NCBI RefSeq assembly: GCF_945836005.1
Contig: NZ_OX241534.1
Span: 496,001-560,000 of the forward strand
Source: Candidatus Nitrosacidococcus sp. I8
GTDB taxonomy: Bacteria; Pseudomonadota; Gammaproteobacteria; Nitrosococcales; Nitrosococcaceae
Direction: 5' to 3'
Length of the DNA: 64,000 nt
Numbering within the stretch: the first letter of the stretch is position 1; each line of letters opens with the position of its first letter. Of the stretch, positions 37,841-47,194 are shown one piece after another. A program made the position numbers and the translations under genes. A model generated the notes under the pieces. It saw only the letters and a list, made by a program, of their open reading frames with translations, was not told where the DNA came from and searched no databases.

Positions 37841-38869
37841 CTATAAGTATATAGACTGTATTTTTCTATTATCTCTACTAGAGAAATAACTAATCCCAAA
37901 TAGACCTAAAATAATTAAATTTAATGTGATAGGTTCAGGAATTGATGAACTTCCGCTTGCGTTCTCGCTTATATTAACATTAGCAATTGCTACACCGCTT
38001 TGAAAACTTGTATTGGTCCAATTCACTACTCCAACTTGAAGATAATAACTACCCGGATCAAGATTTCCTAAATCATAGCTAGCAGTAATCCAGCCAGTCG
38101 AACCGCATGTATCAGTAGAATCAGTTCCATTGCAATAATATAGTGAGTTATCATTGGCAGTATACCCATCACCAGAAATGGGTGCCCAATTTGGAGCACC
38201 ATTCATAGGATCTTGCTGCTGAGGTATAACTGCCACTGCAGTACCTGGAATAATTTTAGTAGTTTGAGGAGTAAGTGTTACACCCGGGCTTGTTTCAGGA
38301 AGACCATAGCCTGGGACTATATTTTCGCTGGCATTTTCTGGAGTTCTTGCAGTAAATAATAGTGCGGCTAAATCACCATTAGCTGTAAATATTGCCCCCC
38401 ATCCATAATCATTATATGGACTACTATCACTGGTGATGTAATTAAAGTCAAAGCTTAATTCTCCACCTTGGCTACCTATATTAAATGTAGATGAAGTTAA
38501 GGTAGTACCACTTGTAGGACAGTCACCTACAAAAACGCTAGCACAATAATCTACTCCTGGTAGTGCTCCGGTATTATTGCCTACTCCACCATTATAAGGA
38601 GTCACTAACCATTGATAGGAGCTTGCCCCTGCAGGTATGGGTATATCTCCACTAGGGTAACTCCCATTGCTATCACTAAAAGAGCCACCACTAAAGGTGC
38701 CACATTGATCGCCACGAAATTGATTTTCAGTTGCCATTTGACCAGAACAGGTCCAAGAATCAGCGATAGGATCTGCGTTTGATGGGCTGATCATCCCTAA
38801 GCCAATTAGGCAAATACTAACTTGAAAAATATACCTGTTTAATAACTTTTCTAAGATGGTTTTATGCAT
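37841..38869 (-). CDS. PEP-CTERM sorting-domain protein
   Basis: A 342-residue exported protein of unknown function. The N-terminus has a basic start and a hydrophobic segment (FQVSICLIGLGMISPSNADP), which reads as a signal peptide cleaved near residue 33. The C-terminus has the sorting signal: SSIPEPITLNLIILGLFGISYFSSRDNRK, i.e. Pro-Glu-Pro, a transmembrane helix and basic residues. Such proteins are cleaved by an exosortase and delivered to the surface or extracellular matrix. The mature part is rich in Gly/Ser/Asn/Thr with several Cys and a DPGSYYLQVGVVNWTN stretch, suggesting a beta-sandwich. No exosortase is in the window, but the polysaccharide block at the left edge would fit with one elsewhere. 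Confidence 0.85.
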   Translation of the reverse strand: MHKTILEKLLNRYIFQVSICLIGLGMISPSNADPIADSWTCSGQMATENQFRGDQCGTFSGGSFSDSNGSYPSGDIPIPAGASSYQWLVTPYNGGVGNNTGALPGVDYCASVFVGDCPTSGTTLTSSTFNIGSQGGELSFDFNYITSDSSPYNDYGWGAIFTANGDLAALLFTARTPENASENIVPGYGLPETSPGVTLTPQTTKIIPGTAVAVIPQQQDPMNGAPNWAPISGDGYTANDNSLYYCNGTDSTDTCGSTGWITASYDLGNLDPGSYYLQVGVVNWTNTSFQSGVAIANVNISENASGSSSIPEPITLNLIILGLFGISYFSSRDNRKIQSIYL

Positions 38870-39031
38870 TTTTATTTATCCTAATAATTTTTTAAGCCTG
38901 TATATATACTTAATTTTTTTAAAATTTTATATACATACTAGCTTTAAATATTATATAGATATTTCATTTAAAGATAAATTGATAGTGTACTCATTATTTA
39001 TTTCTAAATCAAAGAGTGTCTAGAATAGTTC

Positions 39032-39040
39032 TGGTATAAT
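39032..39040 (+). promoter_or_regulatory. Candidate extended -10 promoter for aceEF-lpd
   Basis: TGGTATAAT at 39032-39040 matches an extended -10 element (TG, one base, TATAAT). No good -35 box lies at the expected distance, which is tolerated when the TG extension is present. A start near 39047 would give an untranslated leader of about 80 bases before aceE. It is in the 257-base gap upstream of aceE, which otherwise is A/T-rich and holds no gene. Confidence 0.5.
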
Positions 39041-39125
39041 GCTAGAAACTCCATATTTTATAAATAATTAGTGAGTAAATAGCTATTTATATAGAATGAC
39101 CTTAACGTAAATTGGGGCCAAAGGC

Positions 39126-41801
39126 ATGTCAGTGGATAAAATAAAAGTAGATCAGGATATTGAAACGCAAGAGACTCAAGAATGGCTAGAGTCTTTAGAA
39201 TATATACTCCAACAAGGAGATTCAAAACGTACCCAACGCTTACTAGGTAGTCTACAGCTCCATGCCTTGAAATCAGGAGTTCAACTTCCCTATTTAGCAA
39301 ATACACCTTACATTAACACTATTCCTGCTGATAGACAGCCTCCTTTCCCCGGAAGTTATGAAATTGAGCGGCGTATTCGCAGTTTAGTACGTTGGAATGC
39401 TATGGCGATGGTGGTTAGAGCAAACAAGGAAGAAGATGGTATCGGGGGACATATTTCCACCTATGCCTCTATCGCTACTTTATATGAAATTGGTTTTAAC
39501 CATTTCTTTCATGGTAAAACAGAAAATCATAGCGGTGATATTGTTTATTTCCAAGGTCACGCCTCTCCCGGAAATTATTCCAGAGCTTTTCTTGAAGGTC
39601 GGCTCTCAGAGCAACAGTTAGAAAATTTCAGAAGGGAATTAAAACCTGAAGGAGGATTACCTTCCTATCCTCATCCTTGGCTTTTACCAGATTTTTGGCA
39701 ATTTCCTACGGTTTCTATGGGCTTAGGTCCTATCATGTCTATCTATCAAGCTAGATTTAATCGCTATCTTGAAGATCGTGGGCTTAAAACCCCTTCACAA
39801 GATAAAATATGGGCCTTTATTGGTGATGGTGAAACCGATGAGCCAGAAACTTTAGGTGCGATTAACCTCGCCTCTAGAGAAAAGCTTGATAATCTTATTT
39901 TTGTGATTAACTGCAACCTACAGCGATTAGATGGACCAGTACGTGGAAATAGTAGCATTATCCAAGAGCTAGAAGCTATTTTCCGTGGTGCTGGTTGGAA
40001 TGTCATTAAAGTCATTTGGGGTAGTGATTGGGATCCTCTTTTTGCCGCAGATACCAAAGGTAAGCTTGTTAAACGGATGGAAGAGGCAGTTGATGGAGAA
40101 TATCAGAGATATACGGTTGAATCTGGAGATTATATTCGCAAACACTTCTTTGGCACTGATCCAGATTTACTAGAATTAGTTAAACACCTTTCTGATGAGC
40201 AACTTTGCCGCCTTCGTACTGGGGGCCACGATCCTGAGAAAGTATATGCTGCTTATAAAGCTGCGGTGGAACATAAAGGATCACCTACTGTAATTCTAAC
40301 AAGAACCATTAAAGGCTATGGATTGGGAGAAGCAGGCGAGGGTAAAAATATTACTCATCAACAAAAGAAATTAAACGAGCAGGAACTCCGTGATTTTAGA
40401 TCTCGATTTGGCATTCCTATTTCTGATGAGCAAATCGCCCAAGCCCCATTTTACAAGCCTTCAGAAGATAGTCCAGAATTACAGTATCTCCATGATCGGA
40501 GAAAAGCCCTTGGTGGTTATTTGCCACAGCGCAAAGTACGTAGCGAACCAATTAAAGCACCTACCGAAGAGTTTTATAGTGAGTTTTATAAAGGTACGGG
40601 TAATCGAACCATGGCGACAACCATGGCTTACGTTCGGGTTCTGACCAAATTACTTAGGGATCCAAAATTGGGCAAATTAATTGTCCCTATTATTCCTGAT
40701 GAAGCTCGTACCTTCGGTATGGAATCCTTATTTCGCCAAGTCGGGATTTATGCCCATGAAGGCCAACTCTATGAGCCTGTAGATATATCTACCCTGCTTT
40801 ATTATAAAGAGGCTAAGGATGGGCAAATTTTAGAAGAAGGTATTACAGAAGCTGGTGCTATGTCCTCTTTTATTGCAGCAGGCACAGCCTATGCTACCCA
40901 TGGAATCAATACGATTCCTTTCTTTACTTATTATTCCATGTTTGGGTTTCAGAGAATTGGCGATCTAATTTGGGCAGCAGGAGATATGCGTTGCCGAGGC
41001 TTTTTTGTAGGGGCAACCGCAGGACGTACTACATTATCTGGAGAGGGGCTTCAGCATCAAGATGGGCAAAGTCAAATGCTCGCCTATTCTGTTCCTAATT
41101 TAAAAGCCTATGATCCTGCTTATGCTTATGAAATTGCTGTGATTATTCAAGATGGTATTTACCGTATGTATGAACAGCAAGAAGACATCTTCTACTATCT
41201 CACAGTAGAAAATGAGCTTTACGCTATGCCAGAAATGCCGGAAGGTTCCCGAGAAGGCATTTTAAAAGGAATGTATCGATTAAAATCGGGTAATCATCCT
41301 AAAGCAAAATTACAAGCTCAACTCTTTGGCAGTGGCTCTATCTTAAACGAGGTACTTCATGCCCAAACTCTTTTGGAAAAGTATGAAGTCAATGCCGATG
41401 TTTGGAGTATTACCAGTTATAAAGAACTCTATATGGATGGTCATGAAGTTACTCGCTGGAATATGCTTCATCCCTTAGAAAAACCTAAACAATCCTATAT
41501 AGAGCAATGTTTAAAGGATGCACTTGGGGTATTTGTGGCTACTTCAGATTATTTAAAAGTCCTTCCAGATTCCATTTATCGTTGGTTCCCTAGACCAGTC
41601 ACTTCTTTAGGTACAGATGGATTTGGTCGTAGCGATGGTCGTCGGGCATTGCGTAATTTCTTTGAAGTAGATGCAAGATTTATCACCATAGCTACTCTAT
41701 CAGCACTGGCTAAAGAAGGAAAAATTAAGCCTACCTTAGTACAGCAGGCAATTCAGGATTTGGAAATTGATCCAAACAAAGCTAACCCTATGATCTCTTA
41801 A
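39126..41801 (+). CDS. aceE: Pyruvate dehydrogenase E1 component
   Basis: An 891-residue homodimeric-type E1 that decarboxylates pyruvate with thiamine diphosphate and passes the acetyl group to the E2 lipoyl domain. The TPP/Mg motif is GDGETDEPETLGAINLASREKLDNLIFVINCNLQRLDGPVRGN at about 234-276; PAYAYEIAVIIQDGIYRMYEQQEDIFYYLTVENE and the C-terminal RWFPRPVTSLGTDGFGRSDGRRALRNFFEVDA are family hallmarks. The ribosome-binding site is aaagg just before ATG. aceF and lpd follow in order, so the complex is encoded as one operon. No pdhR-type regulator gene lies next to it. Confidence 0.98.
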   Translation: MSVDKIKVDQDIETQETQEWLESLEYILQQGDSKRTQRLLGSLQLHALKSGVQLPYLANTPYINTIPADRQPPFPGSYEIERRIRSLVRWNAMAMVVRANKEEDGIGGHISTYASIATLYEIGFNHFFHGKTENHSGDIVYFQGHASPGNYSRAFLEGRLSEQQLENFRRELKPEGGLPSYPHPWLLPDFWQFPTVSMGLGPIMSIYQARFNRYLEDRGLKTPSQDKIWAFIGDGETDEPETLGAINLASREKLDNLIFVINCNLQRLDGPVRGNSSIIQELEAIFRGAGWNVIKVIWGSDWDPLFAADTKGKLVKRMEEAVDGEYQRYTVESGDYIRKHFFGTDPDLLELVKHLSDEQLCRLRTGGHDPEKVYAAYKAAVEHKGSPTVILTRTIKGYGLGEAGEGKNITHQQKKLNEQELRDFRSRFGIPISDEQIAQAPFYKPSEDSPELQYLHDRRKALGGYLPQRKVRSEPIKAPTEEFYSEFYKGTGNRTMATTMAYVRVLTKLLRDPKLGKLIVPIIPDEARTFGMESLFRQVGIYAHEGQLYEPVDISTLLYYKEAKDGQILEEGITEAGAMSSFIAAGTAYATHGINTIPFFTYYSMFGFQRIGDLIWAAGDMRCRGFFVGATAGRTTLSGEGLQHQDGQSQMLAYSVPNLKAYDPAYAYEIAVIIQDGIYRMYEQQEDIFYYLTVENELYAMPEMPEGSREGILKGMYRLKSGNHPKAKLQAQLFGSGSILNEVLHAQTLLEKYEVNADVWSITSYKELYMDGHEVTRWNMLHPLEKPKQSYIEQCLKDALGVFVATSDYLKVLPDSIYRWFPRPVTSLGTDGFGRSDGRRALRNFFEVDARFITIATLSALAKEGKIKPTLVQQAIQDLEIDPNKANPMIS

Positions 41802-41816
41802 TGAAGGATAGACAAT

Positions 41817-43160
41817 ATGGCAAGTGAGTTTAAAATTCCAGAATTAGGCGAAAACGTTGAGTCTGGTGATGTAGCTAAAATTTTGGTATCTGTAGGAGAT
41901 TTTTTAGAGGTAGATCAGCCTGTATTAGAGCTTGAGACAGATAAAGCTGTTGTTGAAATTCCTTCTTCAATCCGTGGCAAAGTTAAAGAAATACATATCA
42001 AAACTGGAGATCAAATTAGTATAGGACAAACTGTATTAACAGTAGAGGAAGGAAGCAGTGCTGAAAAATCAAAAGCGGCTCCAGAACCTACACCAACGCC
42101 TAATGATGCCAGTGTTAAAGAAACACAGGAACCCACACCACCTCAGAGTATTGAACAAGAGCAAACACTATCGGTACCTGAACTAGTATCATCTACTAAA
42201 CCTGAGTCTTCCCTAGTAGCTGTAAAACAAGAAACAGCTGTAAATAGCAATATTATCCCTGTACCTGCTACACCTTCTGTACGTCGTTTAGCCCGAGAGC
42301 TTGGCGTTGATATTCATCAAATTTCTGGCTCTGGATCAGGCGGAAGAATTTCTGCAGAAGATATAAAACTATATGTGCACGGTCAATTATCTGGTCGATC
42401 ACAACCCTCTATTAGCGCATCATCTATTACTCTTCCCCCACTTCCACAATTTGAACGATGGGGTGCTATTAGACGAGAATCTATTAGTAAAATACGGGAC
42501 AAAACTGCAGAGCATATGACTCATGCTTGGACAGCACCACATGTTACCCAACATGACTATGCAGATATTACCCAGTTTGAGCAAGAAAGAAAGCGTCTTA
42601 CAGATCGGGTAGAAAAGTCTGGAGGTAAGCTTACCCTAACAGCAATTGCACTAAAGATTGTTGCTTCAACACTTAAAGCATTCCCTCATTTTAATACCTC
42701 TTTAGATTTAGTTACTAAAGAGCTTATCTATAAAGAGTATTACCATATTGGGGTAGCCGTAGATACGGAACGTGGACTTTTAGTGCCAGTTATTCGAGAT
42801 GTAAATTTAAAAAATATTACTGAAATTGCCATAGAGCTGACTACATTGGCTGAAAAAGCAAAAAATAGGAAGCTAGCACCTGAAGAAATGGAAGGAAGTA
42901 CCTTTACGATTACTAATTTAGGCGGATTAGGAGGGAGTCACTTTACCCCAATTATTAACTGGCCTGCAGTAGCGATTCTTGGTATTTCTCGAGCAAAAAT
43001 GATGCCTGTTTATATTGATGGGGAATTTCAGCCCCGCTTACTCATGCCTCTTTCTCTTTCCTATGATCATCGAGTCATTGATGGAGCAGATGCGGTACGT
43101 TTTTTACACTGGATTATCGATCTTTTAGAAGAACCTATGCTTTTGTCCTTGTCAGGTTAA
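41817..43160 (+). CDS. aceF: Dihydrolipoyl acetyltransferase (pyruvate dehydrogenase E2)
   Basis: A 447-residue core subunit of the complex. One lipoyl domain occupies residues ~2-75, with the lipoylated Lys in LELETDKAVVEIPSS. A Pro/Thr/Glu-rich linker follows (~80-145), then a peripheral-subunit binding domain (TPSVRRLARELGVDIHQISGSGSGGRISAEDI) at ~150-185, and the catalytic acyltransferase domain ending in LSLSYDHRVIDGADAVRFLHWI with the catalytic His and Asp. E. coli AceF has three lipoyl domains, so the single one here is a shorter variant known from other bacteria. It begins 15 bases after aceE with an aagga ribosome-binding site. Confidence 0.97.
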   Translation: MASEFKIPELGENVESGDVAKILVSVGDFLEVDQPVLELETDKAVVEIPSSIRGKVKEIHIKTGDQISIGQTVLTVEEGSSAEKSKAAPEPTPTPNDASVKETQEPTPPQSIEQEQTLSVPELVSSTKPESSLVAVKQETAVNSNIIPVPATPSVRRLARELGVDIHQISGSGSGGRISAEDIKLYVHGQLSGRSQPSISASSITLPPLPQFERWGAIRRESISKIRDKTAEHMTHAWTAPHVTQHDYADITQFEQERKRLTDRVEKSGGKLTLTAIALKIVASTLKAFPHFNTSLDLVTKELIYKEYYHIGVAVDTERGLLVPVIRDVNLKNITEIAIELTTLAEKAKNRKLAPEEMEGSTFTITNLGGLGGSHFTPIINWPAVAILGISRAKMMPVYIDGEFQPRLLMPLSLSYDHRVIDGADAVRFLHWIIDLLEEPMLLSLSG

Positions 43161-43216
43161 TACAACTAAGATAAATCCATAAATATATGTATTTAAGTAT
43201 AAATTGATAAGGGGAA

Positions 43217-44638
43217 ATGACTATGGCTAGTGTTTCAGAAACTACTCAATTAGCTGTTATTGGCGGAGGTCCAGGTGGATATGCAGCTGCTTTTTTGGCA
43301 GCAGATTTAGGCTTAGAAGTTACCCTTATTGATCTAGAACCAAACCCTGGTGGAGTGTGTCTTTATCGAGGATGTATTCCATCTAAAGCCCTTCTTCATG
43401 TAGCTAAAGTGATTCATGAAGCAAAAGAAGCACATACTTGGGGGGTTACTTTCTCTGACCCTAAAATAGATGTAAATAAGATTAGATCATGGAAAGAACA
43501 GGTTGTTAATAAATTAACAGGAGGAGTAGGGCAGCTATCTAAGCAGCGAAAAATTAACTACATCCAAGGTCGAGCAGAATTTATTGCCCAAAAAACTTTA
43601 CAGATACATGGAAAAAATGGAGATCAACAATTAAATTTTAAAAATGCTATTCTTGCGACAGGATCTCACCCAGTTAAGTTACCTGGAAGTATTGAAAGCC
43701 CGAAATTGTTAGATTCTACTTCTGCGTTAGATCTTCAAAGTATTCCTAAAAATCTACTTGTAGTAGGTGGTGGCTACATCGGCCTAGAAATGGCAACGGT
43801 TTATGCCAGCTTAGGATCTCAAGTGACCGTAGTAGAAATGGGAGAGACCTTGTTGCCTGGAGCGGATAGTGACTTAGTAGCAATACTTTCAAAACAAATT
43901 GAAAAAAGGATATACAGAGTTTTAACGAAGACAAAAGTTGCTCAAATGCAAGAGGACTCTCAAGGGATTCGGGTTTCCTTTGAAGGATTAATTGCTGGAG
44001 AAGAGGTTTTCGAAAAAATATTAGTTGCCATTGGGCGTAAACCTAATTCAGCAATTTCAGGTCTTGAACATACCCAAGTTAAAGTAAATCAGAAAGGATT
44101 TATTCAAGTGGATTCTCAGTGTCGTACAGATGATCCAGATATTTTTGCTATTGGTGATGTAGTAGGTGAGCCTATGCTTGCTCATAAAGCTAGTCATGAA
44201 GGACGGGTAGCTGCTGAGGTTATTGCTGGATTTAAAGCAGTGTTCGAGCCTAGAGCAATCCCTGCAGTCGTATTTACTGATCCAGAAGTAGCTTGGTGCG
44301 GATTAACAGAAGCAGAGGCAAAGCGAACAGGGCAAAAAATTCAAGTAACACGCTTCCCTTGGGCAGCTTCAGGAAGGGCAATCACTATAGATCGTACCGA
44401 TGGTCTTACTAAATTAATCATTGATCCTGAAACAGAACGTGTGCTTGGAGCGGGGATTGTGGGACCAGGAGCAGGAGAATTGATTTCGGAGCTTGTATTA
44501 GCGATAGAAATGTCAGCTGTTGCCTCTGATATTAAGTTAAGTATTCATCCTCATCCAACTCTTTCAGAAACAGTGATGGAATCGGCTGAAGTCTTTTTCG
44601 GTCAAAGCACTCATATCTACCGACCAATAAAGAAGTAG
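43217..44638 (+). CDS. lpdA: Dihydrolipoyl dehydrogenase (E3)
   Basis: A 473-residue flavoprotein disulfide oxidoreductase that reoxidises the lipoyl groups of E2 with NAD. The FAD-binding motif is LAVIGGGPGGYAAAFLAADLG; the redox disulfide is CLYRGCIPSKALLH (C-x4-C). The NAD-binding loop is VVGGGYIGLEMATVYASLGSQVTVVE, the second FAD motif FAIGDVVGEPMLAHKASHEG, and the C-terminal active-site HPHPTLSETVMES carries the catalytic His-Glu pair. It has no lipoyl domain of its own. A clear aggggaa ribosome-binding site precedes the start. It may also serve 2-oxoglutarate dehydrogenase if no other E3 exists. Confidence 0.97.
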   Translation: MTMASVSETTQLAVIGGGPGGYAAAFLAADLGLEVTLIDLEPNPGGVCLYRGCIPSKALLHVAKVIHEAKEAHTWGVTFSDPKIDVNKIRSWKEQVVNKLTGGVGQLSKQRKINYIQGRAEFIAQKTLQIHGKNGDQQLNFKNAILATGSHPVKLPGSIESPKLLDSTSALDLQSIPKNLLVVGGGYIGLEMATVYASLGSQVTVVEMGETLLPGADSDLVAILSKQIEKRIYRVLTKTKVAQMQEDSQGIRVSFEGLIAGEEVFEKILVAIGRKPNSAISGLEHTQVKVNQKGFIQVDSQCRTDDPDIFAIGDVVGEPMLAHKASHEGRVAAEVIAGFKAVFEPRAIPAVVFTDPEVAWCGLTEAEAKRTGQKIQVTRFPWAASGRAITIDRTDGLTKLIIDPETERVLGAGIVGPGAGELISELVLAIEMSAVASDIKLSIHPHPTLSETVMESAEVFFGQSTHIYRPIKK

Positions 44639-44647
44639 TATCTTTAG

Positions 44648-44690
44648 ATCTAGGATCTTTCTTGCTTTGTTAGCAAGAAAGATCCTAGAT
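44648..44690. terminator. Long hairpin ending the pyruvate dehydrogenase operon
   Basis: A perfect 19-bp stem (44648-44666 with 44672-44690) and a 5-base loop, placed between lpdA and the convergent membrane-protein gene. The arms read ATCTAGGATCTTTCTTGCT and its complement. No strong T run follows on the + strand (acttagctttctt), so it may act as a bidirectional terminator or as an RNA-stabilising 3' hairpin. Confidence 0.72.
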
Positions 44691-44701
44691 ACTTAGCTTT
44701 C

Positions 44702-45733
44702 TTATATTCTCAGCCCAGACATTCCTGCAATAATAATCCCAGAGGCGATTCCACTTACAAGTATCATTACTGTCCATACACGGTCTATAGCCGATCTATG
44801 AGATTTATATTTCACCAATGCTACTGTCCTTATTCCGGTCATAAGATGACAGAGGGCAAAAAATACACCCAGGGTATAGTAAGGAAATAATCTAATATTC
44901 CAAGAATCATGAATAATTCCAGTAGGTGCTCCACTTGCAAATGCAAAATCACTGGGAATATTTAAATAAATACGAGCATAGATAAATACTGCATTTAAAT
45001 GGCTTAGCAAAAAAACGGCAAGATAAATGCCAGAAGCTACTTGAAAGCTTTGATAAAAAGGTACAGATCTGGTACTCCAACGCCACATAAGTTGGATTCC
45101 AGTGAGGATTTGAAAAAAGAAGAAAATAACAAGTATAGGTTCAACAAAAGGATTGCGGTATACCTTCTCACCCAATTCCATTACTGCGTTATAGGTATCA
45201 GCACCTTTGAGAGAGAAAAAATGGTTAGCCATATGAAATAAAATAAAAATACTCACAAGAGTAGCACTTAGTCCATGAATGACTTTCCAGTAAGCGGTAA
45301 ATTCTGGATCTGAGGGTTTATTTTTTATTTCCTTAGCATTAAGGATAACTAAAATTCCAAAGCTAAACCATAAAACATACCAAATTAACTCATCTGGAAT
45401 TGGGCTTTGAGCCATCCCTTGTAAAGTACCGAGCAAGGTATATAAAGCAGGTGTGGTAACCACCATATAGGCTAATCTACGTGTATTAGCGAAATCAGGT
45501 CCCTTCATCGCAAATATTAACCCAAAAATAGGCACAATAAATGCGGCCCCTAGGAGAATTATTGCAGTTGTAGTAAAGGAAATTTCATCTTTTCCGGAAG
45601 TGCTTATTACACTATGAAATCCTTGCAGAAAAAGCGGATAAGCAGCTGCAATGAATACAGGAATAAGCCCCCAGACCCTAGAGATATGAGCAGATTGAGT
45701 AGTAATACTTGATATTGTAGATTCTCCTTGCAT
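44702..45733 (-). CDS. Multi-spanning membrane protein, cytochrome-b-like (SdhC/FrdC-like)
   Basis: A 343-residue protein with about nine hydrophobic helices. In the second half, histidines sit inside helices in the manner of haem-b ligands: WKVIHGLSATLVSIFILFHMANHFF, IYLAVFLLSHLNAVFIYARIY and LGVFFALCHLMTGIRTVAL. This pattern, with the charged loop TRSVPFYQ between helices, resembles the membrane anchors of succinate dehydrogenase or fumarate reductase, but no flavoprotein or iron-sulfur subunit gene is adjacent. I do not recognise the exact family. It stands alone between the lpdA terminator and a Sel1-repeat gene, with a gap of ~100 bases to the latter. A role in electron transfer or membrane haem handling is possible but unproven. 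Confidence 0.6.
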   Translation of the reverse strand: MQGESTISSITTQSAHISRVWGLIPVFIAAAYPLFLQGFHSVISTSGKDEISFTTTAIILLGAAFIVPIFGLIFAMKGPDFANTRRLAYMVVTTPALYTLLGTLQGMAQSPIPDELIWYVLWFSFGILVILNAKEIKNKPSDPEFTAYWKVIHGLSATLVSIFILFHMANHFFSLKGADTYNAVMELGEKVYRNPFVEPILVIFFFFQILTGIQLMWRWSTRSVPFYQSFQVASGIYLAVFLLSHLNAVFIYARIYLNIPSDFAFASGAPTGIIHDSWNIRLFPYYTLGVFFALCHLMTGIRTVALVKYKSHRSAIDRVWTVMILVSGIASGIIIAGMSGLRI

Positions 45734-45835
45734 TTTTATTCTGTCTCCTCATTAAAAAAAACAAATTAGTCTACTTATCAAATAATAGTTTGGCTATTTT
45801 AGTTAAGCAAGAAGCAAATGAAACTTTATATGATA

Positions 45836-47137
45836 TTAATTAATATAAGCATCTAAAGTTTCATTAAATTTACTAGGCTTTACTTCAGGAGGTGCATCGG
45901 CATCTGTAGATAATAATTGGGCAAGACTATAGGCCGCAGCGGCTTTACCTTCAGGAATGGCAGTATTTCCAAAAGCATACATTTCTTCAGAACTATTCTG
46001 TACCCCTGCATAACCTTGATCCGCTGCAAGGCGAAACCATTTTGCTGATTCTTGCTTGTCTTGGGGTACCCCTCGACCTGTCAAGTATAATAACCCTAAA
46101 TTAAATTGGGCCTCATTACTATTTTGCTCTGCTGCTAATCGAAACCATCTTGCTGCCAATTTATCGTTTTGCACAACACCTTCTCCGACTAAGAACATTC
46201 TTCCTAAGCTATTTTGTGCTTCAATATCCTCTTGAGCACCAGCCAATTCAAACCACTTAGCCGCAAGCTTATTATCTTTAGCTACCCCTTGTCCCGTAAG
46301 ATAAAGAAATCCCAATATAGATTGAGCTTCCGGATCTCCTTGCCTTGCAGCAAGTTGAAACCATTTTACTGATTGCTGATAATCTTGAGGTACTTTTAAA
46401 CCTAAATAATAGACACCACCTAAGCTACGCTGGGCATCCATATTCCCATGTTCTGCCGCACGAAGCAGCTGTTTTATTGTCTGTACACTATCTTGAAGTC
46501 CATCTACCCCAAGATAGAACATTTTACTTAAAATGAGTTGAGCATTGGTACTACTTCGACCAGCAGCTTTTTGAAATAGCCCCATAGCTTTTCCTTCATC
46601 TTTTGGCACCCCACGCCCTGTAAGATATAACATACCTAAAACAGACTCAGCTTCCACATTGCCTTGATCAGCAGCTAATTGAAACCACCTCGCTGCCTCC
46701 TTATCATCCCTAGGTACAGTTCTACCTTCTAAGTGCATTTTTCCTAAACTATTTTGAGAGTCTGCATAACCTTGGTGTGCAGATTTCTCATACCATTCCA
46801 TAGCTTTTCTATAACTCCAAGTCACACCTAAACCAGTTAAATACATTCTACCCAAACTATTTTGAGCTTCTGGATCCCCTTGATCAGCGGCCATTTGGTA
46901 CCACTTGACCGCTTCTTTGTAGTCTTGAGGAACACCTAGTCCAAAATTATGAATCACACCTAAATAAAACTGTGCTCGTGGGTTATTTTGAGAAGCTTCA
47001 GGTACAAGTTTTTTTAGAGCTAGTTCGTAATCTCCACTATGAAATGCATTCATCCCATCTTGGAGACTGGCATATCCAAGCGTTGAAGTGAGTAATAGAA
47101 TGGAAGTTAAGGTGAAAGTAAGTCTTAATATACTCAT
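45836..47137 (-). CDS. Sel1-repeat (TPR-like) secreted protein
   Basis: A 433-residue protein made of a signal peptide (MSILRLTFTLTSILLLTSTLGYAS) and about ten 36-residue Sel1-type repeats covering residues ~50-410. The repeat pattern is AQxxLGxMYLxGxGVxxD, then KAxxWFxxAAxQG, as in AQNSLGRMYLTGLGV and AQFNLGLLYLTGRGV. Sel1 repeats form curved helical arrays that bind other proteins, often in the periplasm or in cell-envelope signalling and secretion. No enzyme domain is present. The fifth unit (AQLILSKMFYLGVDGLQDS) and the last are degenerate. Its partner is unknown. Neighbours are two unrelated membrane proteins. Confidence 0.85.
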   Translation of the reverse strand: MSILRLTFTLTSILLLTSTLGYASLQDGMNAFHSGDYELALKKLVPEASQNNPRAQFYLGVIHNFGLGVPQDYKEAVKWYQMAADQGDPEAQNSLGRMYLTGLGVTWSYRKAMEWYEKSAHQGYADSQNSLGKMHLEGRTVPRDDKEAARWFQLAADQGNVEAESVLGMLYLTGRGVPKDEGKAMGLFQKAAGRSSTNAQLILSKMFYLGVDGLQDSVQTIKQLLRAAEHGNMDAQRSLGGVYYLGLKVPQDYQQSVKWFQLAARQGDPEAQSILGFLYLTGQGVAKDNKLAAKWFELAGAQEDIEAQNSLGRMFLVGEGVVQNDKLAARWFRLAAEQNSNEAQFNLGLLYLTGRGVPQDKQESAKWFRLAADQGYAGVQNSSEEMYAFGNTAIPEGKAAAAYSLAQLLSTDADAPPEVKPSKFNETLDAYIN

Positions 47138-47194
47138 TTAGCGTCAGATTTTTAATATCAAAAACTAAATTAATTGAATGTATGCTCTTTAGCT

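Noticed and set aside
39764..40057. 97-codon minus-strand frame inside aceE
   Set aside because: Lies opposite the conserved TPP-binding region of aceE and has no independent support.
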